A DNA stretch of 31,004 nt from Natronohydrobacter sp. (GTDB lineage Bacteria > Pseudomonadota > Alphaproteobacteria > Rhodobacterales > Rhodobacteraceae): positions 1-31,004 of the forward strand of contig SKGU01000108.1 in assembly GCA_007117255.1 (NCBI GenBank), read 5' to 3'. Positions 1-6,806 of this stretch are shown one piece after another. How positions within the stretch are numbered: the stretch's first letter is position 1; each line of letters opens with the position of its first letter. A model generated the notes under the pieces. It did no database searches, was not told where the DNA came from, and worked only from the letters and a program-made list of their open reading frames with translations. Both the position numbers and the translations under genes were made by a program.

Positions 1-121
1 CCAGCTATATGACAAGCGCGGCCGCCCGGATGCTGGCGCTCGTATATGCGCTGATTATCCCAACCCCGAAGTGGCAACATTTTGCACTGCCCTTTGGCTC
101 ATTTTTACTCTGCCGTTGACA
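1..121. mobile_element. End of a probable IS21-like insertion element (partial)
   Basis: The pobA reading frame loses all similarity to its family just inside position 122, and the sequence from 121 to the window edge belongs to something else. Two imperfect 20-bp direct repeats lie at 72-91 and 95-114 (both TGGC...TTTT...CTGCC, 14 of 20 bases identical), next to a boundary that ends in GTTGACA. Arrays of such repeats near a terminus ending in CA are typical of IS21-family ends, where they bind the transposase. No transposase gene is visible because the window stops here. The family assignment rests on memory of IS21 ends. That this is an insertion boundary is much firmer. Confidence 0.6.
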
Positions 122-896
122 ACGGGCCAGTGACAAGCCCTTGTGCCACGTCGGCGGGCAGCCGTGCTTTCAGTTCATTCCAGAAGGCGTCATCCGACCA
201 GTCCTCGACCTTGTCGGACAGGGGCACCTGAATATAGTAGCGCGACAGCATCGGGTTGCGCATCGAGGCCAGCGCAAAGCCGCGCGGATGGTTGGCATAG
301 ATCAGCTCGTCATGCAGCGGGGGGGTTTCCGACAGCACCCCCAACCATCCGAAGGGATATACCTTCTCAAACTCGCGCCGCACGGTTTCCGGGATGGATT
401 TGCGGCTGACCCCGTGGAACCCGTCGCATCCGGCGATGAAATCGCATTCAAGCCGATGCTTCTGGCCGTCCAGATCATAGGTGACATGCGGAGTTGCGCT
501 GTCCAGATCTTGCAGGACGACATTTTCCACGCCATGCACATGCCGCGCCCCCAGCGCATCCTGCGCCTCATACAGGTCGCGCGTGACCTCGGTCTGACCA
601 TAGACCATGACTTTGGCTCCGCAGGCTTCGGCAAAATCAATGCGGATCATCTGCTGATCATGGGTCAGATAGCAGCCATCATGCGGCTGCCCCTCGCGCG
701 CCATACGCGCGCCGACGCCTGCGCGCTCCAGCAAGTCAACCGCGCCCTGTTCCAGTACACCGGCGCGGATGCGCGACAGAACATAATCACGGCTCTGGCG
801 TTCCAGAACCACAGTTTCGACCCCTGCTTTGTTCAGCAGTTGTGACAGCAAAAGCCCCGATGGCCCTGCACCGATTATGGCGACCTGCGTGCGCAT
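105..896 (-). pseudogene. pobA: 4-hydroxybenzoate 3-monooxygenase, 3' end lost (PobA)
   Basis: PobA is a cytosolic FAD enzyme that uses NADPH and O2 to convert 4-hydroxybenzoate to protocatechuate. The N-terminal Rossmann motif GAGPSG is present at residues 10-15, with the DG motif inside GCDGFHG near residue 160. The protein follows the family up to LKARLPADVAQGLVTGP. It then reads five foreign residues and stops at 105-107, about 263 residues against the usual 390 or so. The lost part holds the second FAD motif (GDAAH) and the C-terminal helices, so the product should be inactive. The ATG at 896 is chosen because GGGAGGG lies just upstream. A TTG at 914 is the alternative. The break coincides with the insertion-like sequence at 1-121. 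Confidence 0.88.
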
Positions 897-994
897 ACAG
901 CGCCCTCCCGACAATAGTGTATCCTTGCCGCATCATATTGATCCGCGTGCCGCAGGGAATGGACGCATCCCTCCAAAGGTGGTACTATTCCGCC
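897..994. promoter_or_regulatory. Divergent promoter region between pobA and its AraC-type regulator
   Basis: This 98-bp gap separates the start codons of two divergent genes. It holds the pobA Shine-Dalgarno site (GGGAGGG, minus strand, about 902-909) and the regulator's site (AAAGGTGG, 975-982). No clear palindrome was found. By analogy with other pobA/pobR pairs the activator probably binds here, which is inference. Confidence 0.45.
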
Positions 995-1840
995 ATGTCA
1001 GAGGCATTGGGCATCCCCGCATTCCAGCTTTATGGCGAAGCGCTGGCTTTTCCCGATATCTTGCATATGGAACGGATCCGCGACCGGGCTGCCGGGCTGG
1101 ACTGGACGATCAAACCTCACAGACATACGCATCTTTTCCAGATTTTCTTGCTCATGTCGGGAAAGGTCACATTCAATTCCGATGGCAATGTAGCCACACT
1201 CGCGCCGCCGGTTGCGCTGTGTCTGCCACCTGACAGCGTTCATGGTTTCTGCTTTTCCTCGGATACTGAAGGCTGGGTCATCAGCCTGCCTGTTCAGCAT
1301 TATCCGGACCTTTTCGGCGAAGGTGCCGAGCTTGCCCACACGCTAACGGCACCCAGAGTGCTTGCCCCGACCGGACAAATGGCCGCGCGGGTGCGCGCGC
1401 TCTATCAAGTCTGGTGCGGCAAGGCCCGTTTCCGACGCACCGAACTGCGCTGCCATCTTGGCCTGATCCTGTCCTCGCTGGCCCAAGTTGATCCCGACGG
1501 CCCCCCGCGCCCGGGTGATCCGCGCGTTTTGCGTTTTCAGGCGTTGGTTGCCGCGCATGCCAAGGACCATTGGCCGATCGGGCGCTATGCGCAGGCGCTT
1601 GGCCTGTCCGAACGCAGCCTTGGCCGGCTATGCCGGGCGCAGACCGGGCTAAGCCCACAGGCGGTGATAGAGGCGCATCAGATGCGCGAAGCCTCGCGGC
1701 TTCTGGCCTATACCCGGATGTCGGCGCAATCCGTAGCCCATGCGTTGGGATTCGACGATCCCAGCTATTTCAGCCGTCGGTTTCGTGCTTTTGCGGGGAT
1801 GTCGCCGCGCTCTTATCGTGCGCGGCTTGACCAGCCCTGA
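995..1840 (+). CDS. pobR: AraC-family transcriptional regulator, PobR/PobC type
   Basis: This is a 281-residue AraC-family protein. The N-terminal part has a cupin-like effector domain with a HRHTH motif near residues 43-46. The C-terminal 95 residues carry two helix-turn-helix units, including YAQALGLSERSLGRLCRAQ and a second with VAHALGFDDPSYFSRRF. Divergence from pobA points to an activator of 4-hydroxybenzoate hydroxylation that senses 4-hydroxybenzoate, as in the AraC-type PobR/PobC regulators. An in-frame ATG at 842 would put the start inside pobA, so the ATG at 995 with AAAGGTGG upstream is preferred. The regulator is intact although pobA is broken. Its 3' end overlaps the 3' end of the convergent pcaB gene by 71 bp. 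Confidence 0.8.
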   Translation: MSEALGIPAFQLYGEALAFPDILHMERIRDRAAGLDWTIKPHRHTHLFQIFLLMSGKVTFNSDGNVATLAPPVALCLPPDSVHGFCFSSDTEGWVISLPVQHYPDLFGEGAELAHTLTAPRVLAPTGQMAARVRALYQVWCGKARFRRTELRCHLGLILSSLAQVDPDGPPRPGDPRVLRFQALVAAHAKDHWPIGRYAQALGLSERSLGRLCRAQTGLSPQAVIEAHQMREASRLLAYTRMSAQSVAHALGFDDPSYFSRRFRAFAGMSPRSYRARLDQP

Positions 1841-3152
1841 GCGCCCAGATCCGGTTGCGCATCGCTTCTGAGGCGGGGATTGTGCCGTCGGGGGCAAGGC
1901 AGCTTGCCCAGTCTTCCAGCCCGCCAAGCGCGTCATCTTCACCCAAGACCTGCGCCAGCGATTTGCCGGTGCTGCGCGCCGTGGCAAGGGCCTGTTTCAC
2001 AACGCTGCCCGCCTGCGCGCGCGGCATGTGACGCGTCAGAGCGAAGCTCGCGGCTTCGGCCATGATCGCACCCTGCCCGGCATCCAGATGCGCGGCCATG
2101 CGTACGGTATCCGCTTGCAGACTGGTGATCAGCGCTTGTGCATGGCGCAGGCTGGCGCTGGCCGCCACTCCCATTTGCGGCACGGCCAGCCATTCCAGCG
2201 CCCAGGCAGCGCCATCGCGTTCTTCTTGCGCCATCGCGGCTTGCGCCAGCAACGGTTGCAGCGCGGCAGTGTATTGCGCCAGTGTGACGATGGCTTCCGC
2301 CGCCACCGGGTTGGATTTTTGCGGCATGGTCGAGGACCCGCCCCCCGCGCCCGCGCGCAATTCGCCAATCTCCGAACGCCCGGCGATAATCAGGTCGCGG
2401 GCCAGCTTGCCAAGGCTGGCGGTCAGGCGCACCAGCCATGCCCCCAGCGCCTGCGGGCCCGAGCGGTCAAGATGCCAGCACGGCGCCGGGGCCAGTTCCA
2501 GCTCCTTCGCCAAGGCAAGGCTCAGCGCTTCAGCCTTGTCACCAACCGCGCTGCCTGTCCCCGATGCGCCGCCGAACTGCACGCGCAAGATCTGCGCTTT
2601 CAGCCTGGGCAAATCAGCTTCCAGCGCGATCAGCGGCTGAGCCCATGTGGCAAGGCGCTGCCCCAGCGTGACGGGCGTGGCAACCTGGCTGCGGGTGCTC
2701 CCGGCCATCACCGTGCCTGAATGGGCATCGCTTTGCGCCTTCATAGCGTCCAGCAAGACAGCAAGCCCCTGCCCCAGAAGGTCCAGCAACTCGCGCCATT
2801 GCAGCACATGCGCACAATCGACAATATCCTGCGAGGTCGCACCCCAATGCAGCGCCTGCCCCTCGTCCCCGCACCGCTCGCGCAGGAGTGCCACCAGCGC
2901 AGGCACCGGCACCCCGGCACTGGCCATACCCTCACTCATCTGCTCTGGCGCAACCCGCATCCGCGCAAGGCCCGCCGCCAGTGCATCTGCATCAGCCTGT
3001 GCGACCAGCCCGACCGAGGCGCAGGCGCGGGCCAGCGCGGCCTCGACCCGGACCATATGCGCGACAAAGGCATCGTCTGACAGGATCGCTGCTGCTTGCG
3101 GTTCGCCAAAAAGCGGGGCAGTCAGCGCGCTGGCGAAAGGGGCGGGTGTCAT
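1770..3152 (-). CDS. pcaB: 3-carboxy-cis,cis-muconate cycloisomerase (PcaB)
   Basis: PcaB cyclises 3-carboxy-cis,cis-muconate to 4-carboxymuconolactone, the second step of the protocatechuate branch of the beta-ketoadipate pathway. It belongs to the fumarase/aspartase superfamily, and the signature GSSTMPQKSNP is present near residue 265. Other family stretches are HWGATSQDIVD near residue 100 and LGQRLATW near residue 160. At 460 residues it is a full-length member. The start at 3152 overlaps the stop of the upstream BKACE gene by 4 bp (ATGA), so the two are translationally coupled. The last residues (AAHDKSAATSPQKHETDG) form a polar tail encoded inside the 3' end of the convergent AraC gene. 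Confidence 0.93.
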   Translation of the reverse strand: MTPAPFASALTAPLFGEPQAAAILSDDAFVAHMVRVEAALARACASVGLVAQADADALAAGLARMRVAPEQMSEGMASAGVPVPALVALLRERCGDEGQALHWGATSQDIVDCAHVLQWRELLDLLGQGLAVLLDAMKAQSDAHSGTVMAGSTRSQVATPVTLGQRLATWAQPLIALEADLPRLKAQILRVQFGGASGTGSAVGDKAEALSLALAKELELAPAPCWHLDRSGPQALGAWLVRLTASLGKLARDLIIAGRSEIGELRAGAGGGSSTMPQKSNPVAAEAIVTLAQYTAALQPLLAQAAMAQEERDGAAWALEWLAVPQMGVAASASLRHAQALITSLQADTVRMAAHLDAGQGAIMAEAASFALTRHMPRAQAGSVVKQALATARSTGKSLAQVLGEDDALGGLEDWASCLAPDGTIPASEAMRNRIWALRAGQAAHDKSAATSPQKHETDG

Positions 3153-3982
3153 GCCGCTGCCCGCAACCCCAGAATCTCGCGCGCCTGCTGCCAGCTTGCA
3201 ACCGGGCGATTGTGCTTTTCGCACAATTCCACCGTGCGCGCGACGAGCGCAGCATTGGATGGCGCAAGGGTCTCGCGGTTCAGGCGCATATTGTCTTCCA
3301 GACCGGTTCGGGTATGGCCCCCGCGCGCGATTGCCCATTCATTGACGATGATCTGATTGGGGCCAATTCCGGCGGCACACCACAGCGCATCGGGGGCAAA
3401 GCGGTTCAGCGTCTCGATATAGATATCGAGAATCCGCTCATCGGCGATCATGGCATTCTTCACGCCCATGACGAATTGCACGTAAAGCGGCCGCTTCAGC
3501 CGTCCGTCATCGGCCATGCGCGCGGCCTGGATGATGTGGCTGAGGTCAAAGGCCTCAATCTCGGGCATCACGTCATGTGCGCGCATTTCCGAGGCCAGCC
3601 AATCAACCAGATCGGGCGGGTTTTCATAGACCCGTGTCGGGAAGTTGTTCGACCCGACCGAGAGCGACGCCATGTCGGGGCGCAGCGGCAGCATCCCGCC
3701 GCGCGCCTGACCTGCGCCAGAGCGGCCACCAGTGGAAAACTGGATGATCATGCCGGGGCAGTGCTTTTCCAGCCCCTCTTTCAGACGCGCGAATTTTTCC
3801 GGGTCGGAAGTCGGCGTCTCATCATCATTGCGCACATGGCAATGCGCAATAGCCGCGCCTGCCTCGAATGCTTCCTGCGTGCTTTCTACCTGCTCGGTCA
3901 CAGTGATCGGCACGGCGGGGTTGTTGGCCTTGGTCGGCACCGAGCCTGTGATGGCAACGGCGATGATGCAAGGGTTGGTCAT
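3149..3982 (-). CDS. Beta-keto acid cleavage enzyme (BKACE, 3-keto-5-aminohexanoate cleavage family)
   Basis: This 278-residue protein belongs to the BKACE family (formerly DUF849). Family members use Zn2+ and acetyl-CoA to turn a beta-keto acid into acetoacetate plus a new CoA ester. The zinc ligands H47 and H49 (AHCHVR) and the trio R225, E229 and D230 (RTGLED) are present and match the characterised Kce enzyme. The gene sits between pcaG and pcaB, so beta-ketoadipate is a plausible substrate, giving succinyl-CoA and acetoacetate. That substrate is inferred from context. ATG 3982 is preferred over an in-frame upstream codon because AGGACAA lies just before it. The gap to pcaG is 95 bp, and no hairpin was obvious in it. 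Confidence 0.9.
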   Translation of the reverse strand: MTNPCIIAVAITGSVPTKANNPAVPITVTEQVESTQEAFEAGAAIAHCHVRNDDETPTSDPEKFARLKEGLEKHCPGMIIQFSTGGRSGAGQARGGMLPLRPDMASLSVGSNNFPTRVYENPPDLVDWLASEMRAHDVMPEIEAFDLSHIIQAARMADDGRLKRPLYVQFVMGVKNAMIADERILDIYIETLNRFAPDALWCAAGIGPNQIIVNEWAIARGGHTRTGLEDNMRLNRETLAPSNAALVARTVELCEKHNRPVASWQQAREILGLRAAA

Positions 3983-4077
3983 GGGATTGTCCTGTCTTGT
4001 CTCGCCTGCGCCCTTGCGCACAAAGCGCAGACGAAAAGGTGGGCGTTTCGCGCGTGGCGGCGCAGGCTCACGCGCTG

Positions 4078-4677
4078 TCAGATATCCAGAAAAACCGTTT
4101 CACCATCGCCCTGCAAGCGAATATCGAAACGGTACTGTCCCGCACCGGTCTTCTTGGCGATCAGGGTTTCGACCCTCGGGCGCTGTTCAATGCGCGCCAG
4201 AAGAGGGTCTGCGCTGTTGTCTTCATCTTCGAAATAGATGCGGGTGTGCAGCCCGATATTGATTCCGCGCGCCACGATCCACAGCGAAATATGCGGGGCT
4301 TGCATCCGTCCGTCGCGCAGCGCGACCGTCCCGGGCTTGACCGTACGCAAGGTGAATTCACCGCTCTCGGCATCGGCGGCAAAGCGGCAATAGCCTGTCA
4401 CCTTCGGGTCAGCACCGTCCTGCCCTGGAAAGCGGCCCTGCGCATCGGGCTGCCAGCTTTCGATCAGCGCATCGCGCATGGCCCATCCAGTACCGTCATA
4501 GACAGAACCAGTGATTTCGATGATCTGACCTTCAGCGCCATCCTCGATCGGGCTCTGGCCGACCTCCTGATCAAAATTCTGGCCGTTGCCGGTATATGTG
4601 GGCATCAGCCCGATATGTACGTAAGGCCCGGCAGTCTGCGACGGGGTTTCCTGAAGCATGTCAAGTTGCTGGACCAT
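4078..4677 (-). CDS. pcaG: Protocatechuate 3,4-dioxygenase alpha subunit (PcaG)
   Basis: PcaG is the non-iron subunit of the intradiol dioxygenase that opens protocatechuate to 3-carboxy-cis,cis-muconate. The 199-residue protein starts with ETPSQTAGPYVHIGL, typical of the family. It carries the intradiol fold segments ITGSVYDGTGWAMRDALIESWQPDAQG, MQAPHISLWIVARGIN and HTRIYFEDE. It lacks the Tyr/His iron ligands, which is normal for the alpha subunit. It starts three bases after the pcaH stop, so the two subunits are made from one message. Full length and unremarkable. Confidence 0.95.
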   Translation of the reverse strand: MVQQLDMLQETPSQTAGPYVHIGLMPTYTGNGQNFDQEVGQSPIEDGAEGQIIEITGSVYDGTGWAMRDALIESWQPDAQGRFPGQDGADPKVTGYCRFAADAESGEFTLRTVKPGTVALRDGRMQAPHISLWIVARGINIGLHTRIYFEDEDNSADPLLARIEQRPRVETLIAKKTGAGQYRFDIRLQGDGETVFLDI

Positions 4678-4680
4678 GTC

Positions 4681-5409
4681 TTACATCCCCTCCGGCTTGT
4701 TTTCGAACATGCTCTGGCGCCGTCCCCGCAACACGATGTCGAACTTATAGGCCAGATAGTCCAGTGGCTTGGAATTGGCCATGTCCAGCGGGGCGACCAG
4801 ACGGTCAAGCTGCGCGCGATCCTTGATCGTCGCGGCAATCGGGCAGAGCGGGATCAGCGGATCACCTTCAAAATACATCTGCGTGATCAGGCGCTGGCCA
4901 AAACTATGACCAAAGACCGAAATATGAATATGCATGGGCCGCCAGTCATTGCCACGATTGGGCCAGGGATAGGCACCTGGGCGGATGGTCAGGAACTGAT
5001 AATTTCCCTGGGCATCGGTAAGCGTTCGCCCGGCCCCGCCAAAATTCGGGTCGAGCGGCGCAAGATACCCATCCTTCTTGTGCCGATAGCGCCCCCCTGC
5101 ATTGGCCTGCCAGATTTCCACCAGCGTATGGGGCACGCCGCGCCCGCGTTCATCCAGAACGCGGCCATGCATCACAATCCGCTCGCCAATTGCGGGGGCA
5201 GCGCCCCGCGTCCAGTTCAGGATCAGATTGTTGTCCATCGCCCCCAATTGACCGTGGCCAAAGGTCGGGCCAGTTTCTTCGGACGCGCTGCTATCCATCG
5301 ACAACAGCGGCAGGTTGGGTGATCGGGTCACCGTGGTCTTGTAGCCCGGATCATACGGGAGCGGGTGAACCGCGCGGTTGCGCGGGATCAGGGGGCCGTC
5401 ATCAAGCAT
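4681..5409 (-). CDS. pcaH: Protocatechuate 3,4-dioxygenase beta subunit (PcaH)
   Basis: PcaH is the catalytic, Fe(III)-binding subunit of protocatechuate 3,4-dioxygenase. In the 242-residue protein the four iron ligands can be read as Y108 (GGRYRH), Y147 (GAYPWPN), H160 and H162 (RPMHIHIS). R157, which is conserved in intradiol enzymes, is in place. The N-terminus MLDDGPLIPRNRAVHP is family-like. The start at 5409 overlaps the end of pcaC by 8 bp. Longer in-frame upstream starts would lie inside pcaC and are not needed. Confidence 0.95.
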   Translation of the reverse strand: MLDDGPLIPRNRAVHPLPYDPGYKTTVTRSPNLPLLSMDSSASEETGPTFGHGQLGAMDNNLILNWTRGAAPAIGERIVMHGRVLDERGRGVPHTLVEIWQANAGGRYRHKKDGYLAPLDPNFGGAGRTLTDAQGNYQFLTIRPGAYPWPNRGNDWRPMHIHISVFGHSFGQRLITQMYFEGDPLIPLCPIAATIKDRAQLDRLVAPLDMANSKPLDYLAYKFDIVLRGRRQSMFENKPEGM

Positions 5410-5800
5410 TGTCTGCTGCCTCCATCTCGGCAAATGTTGCCTTTGCAAGTTTGATTGCATGATTGGCCTTGGGCACGCCTGCATAAATCGCCACATGCTG
5501 GAATGCCTCCATCACGTCGCGCGGGCTGGCGCCGGTGCGCAAGGTTGCGCGCACATGCATCGGGATCTCTTCGAAGCTTCCGGTTGCCGCAAGAATCGCA
5601 AGGGTCAGCATCGAGCGTTCGCGCAGGCTGATCGCGTCTGACGCCCAGACCGTTCCCCATGCAGCTTCGGTAATCAGCGACTGAAAGGGCGTGTCAAACT
5701 CGTCGCGCCCCGCTTCGGCCCGGTCCACATGTGCATCTCCCAGCACTGTGCGGCGGACCCGCATTCCCTCGGCATGGCGGGCAGTTGTGAAATCACACAT
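5402..5800 (-). CDS. pcaC: 4-carboxymuconolactone decarboxylase (PcaC)
   Basis: PcaC decarboxylates 4-carboxymuconolactone to the enol-lactone. It is the first gene of the leftward pca operon. The protein (132 residues from this start) has the family segments GMRVRRTVLGDAHVDRA near the N-terminus and the conserved core RERSMLTLAILAATG, followed by HVRATLRTGASPRDVMEAFQHVAIYAGVP. Two in-frame ATGs are possible, 5809 and 5800. The latter is chosen because GGGGA sits 8 bases upstream. PcaC is often fused to PcaD or sits next to it, but here PcaD is encoded 5 kb away. Confidence 0.94.
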   Translation of the reverse strand: MCDFTTARHAEGMRVRRTVLGDAHVDRAEAGRDEFDTPFQSLITEAAWGTVWASDAISLRERSMLTLAILAATGSFEEIPMHVRATLRTGASPRDVMEAFQHVAIYAGVPKANHAIKLAKATFAEMEAADNA

Positions 5801-5818
5801 ATTTTGCATCCCCGGGCG

Positions 5819-5830
5819 AACTGATTATTC
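5819..5830 (-). repeat. 12-bp leader motif shared by pcaC and pcaQ (copy 1)
   Basis: Read on the minus strand, GAATAATCAGTT lies just upstream of the pcaC ribosome binding site. The identical 12 bases in the same orientation relative to the gene precede pcaQ at 9577-9588. It may be a common promoter element or operator half. No function is shown by the sequence. Confidence 0.45.
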
Positions 5831-5893
5831 TATGGATACAAACGTAATGGCAGAAAACGCAAACCCGATAAATTATATTTTTTGTCTGATTGA

Positions 5894-5909
5894 TTAATCC
5901 TAGGGTTAA
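5894..5909. promoter_or_regulatory. PcaQ-type LysR operator between the divergent pca and gal operons
   Basis: TTAATCCTAGGGTTAA is a 16-bp inverted repeat with one mismatched pair. Its reverse strand, TTAACCCTAGGATTAA, matches the rhizobial PcaQ consensus ATAACC-N4-GGTTAA, as I recall it, at 10 of 12 defined positions. It lies 94 bp from the pcaC start and 154 bp from the galB start, inside the 262-bp divergent region. A PcaQ homologue is encoded at 9602-10534. PcaQ activates pca genes in rhizobia in response to beta-carboxymuconate. Control of the gal-side operon from the same site is inference. Confidence 0.65.
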
Positions 5910-6062
5910 CTCAAGCCGTCGCGCTGCTGCGCCCGACTGTTCGACTTAACAGCAATGCGCATTCTGTTTTTCGTTCAGCTTATGACCTTGTACTGCTTTC
6001 CGATTTGAGCGCGCATGCCGCTTTTGGCACTGTCGCACAGGTCATTGTTCAAAGGAGCCAGC

Positions 6063-6794
6063 ATGCCAGCCCCTAAAACCGCACTAGTCATTTCCGCCCA
6101 CGCCGCTGACTTCGTCTGGCGTTGTGGCGGCGCCATCGCCCTGCATGCACAAAAGGGTTATGACGTGACAGTAGCTTGCCTGTCCTTCGGAGAACGCGGT
6201 GAAAGCGCGAAGCTGTGGAAAGAAGGCAAGACTCTGGATGAAGTCAAGGCGATCCGCCGGAAAGAGGCAGAGGCCGCCGCGCAGACGTTGGGGGTGCACC
6301 GGCTGGAATGCTTCGACCTGGGCGACTACCCGCTGCATCTGGAACGCTCTGACAAGATGCGGCTGGTTGATCTGATCCGCGAGTTGCAGCCCGCCTTCAT
6401 GCTCAGCCATAGTCAGTACGACCCCTATAACACCGACCATATGTATACGACCCAGATCGCGTTAGAGGCGCGAATGATCGCCCAAGCCTGGGGGCATAAC
6501 CCCGGCCAGACCGTTCTGGGTGCGCCTCAGCTCTACCTGTTCGAACCCCACCAGACCGAACAGATGGGCTGGAAGCCTGACACATTTCTGGACATCACAC
6601 CGGTTTGGGACCAAAAGCGCGCCGCGATGGAAGCAATGGGCGGTCAGGTGCATTTGTGGGAGTATTACACCCGCGTCGCCCAACAGCGCGCCAATCATTT
6701 CAAGCGCAATTCTGGCGGTATGTCAGGGGGGCGGGAGTGCAAATATGCCGAAGGGTTCCAGTCAATCTTTCCGCGCACTGTGGACGAGCTTTGA
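6063..6794 (+). CDS. galB: 4-oxalomesaconate hydratase, PIG-L family (GalB)
   Basis: GalB hydrates 4-oxalomesaconate to 4-carboxy-4-hydroxy-2-oxoadipate (CHA) in the gallate and protocatechuate 4,5-cleavage pathways. The 243-residue protein is of the PIG-L/LmbE fold. It closely follows Pseudomonas putida GalB as I remember it: SAHAADFVWRCGGAIALHA near residue 11, CLSFGERGESAKLW near residue 40, the LSHSQYDPYNTDH metal-site region, FEPHQTEQ, and HLWEYYTRVA near the C-terminus. The start at 6063 has AAAGGAG 4-10 bases upstream. An in-frame ATG at 6015 has no such site. It is the first gene of a four-gene operon, and its stop overlaps the Shine-Dalgarno site of the next gene. It is unrelated to LigJ, the amidohydrolase-type hydratase of sphingomonads. 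Confidence 0.88.
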   Translation: MPAPKTALVISAHAADFVWRCGGAIALHAQKGYDVTVACLSFGERGESAKLWKEGKTLDEVKAIRRKEAEAAAQTLGVHRLECFDLGDYPLHLERSDKMRLVDLIRELQPAFMLSHSQYDPYNTDHMYTTQIALEARMIAQAWGHNPGQTVLGAPQLYLFEPHQTEQMGWKPDTFLDITPVWDQKRAAMEAMGGQVHLWEYYTRVAQQRANHFKRNSGGMSGGRECKYAEGFQSIFPRTVDEL

Positions 6795-6806
6795 GGAGGG
6801 CGCTCC

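Noticed and set aside
842..994. N-terminal extension of the AraC regulator from the ATG at 842
   Set aside because: It would overlap the pobA coding start, adds sequence unlike AraC proteins, and the ATG at 995 has a ribosome site.
2888..4237. 449-codon open frame on the plus strand opposite pcaB/BKACE
   Set aside because: It is antisense to genes with clear family motifs, has an Arg/Ala/Pro-rich low-quality product, and lacks a ribosome site. Long antisense frames are common in GC-rich DNA.
3997..5322. 441-codon open frame on the plus strand opposite pcaG/pcaH
   Set aside because: It is the shadow of two certain genes, with no recognisable protein features.
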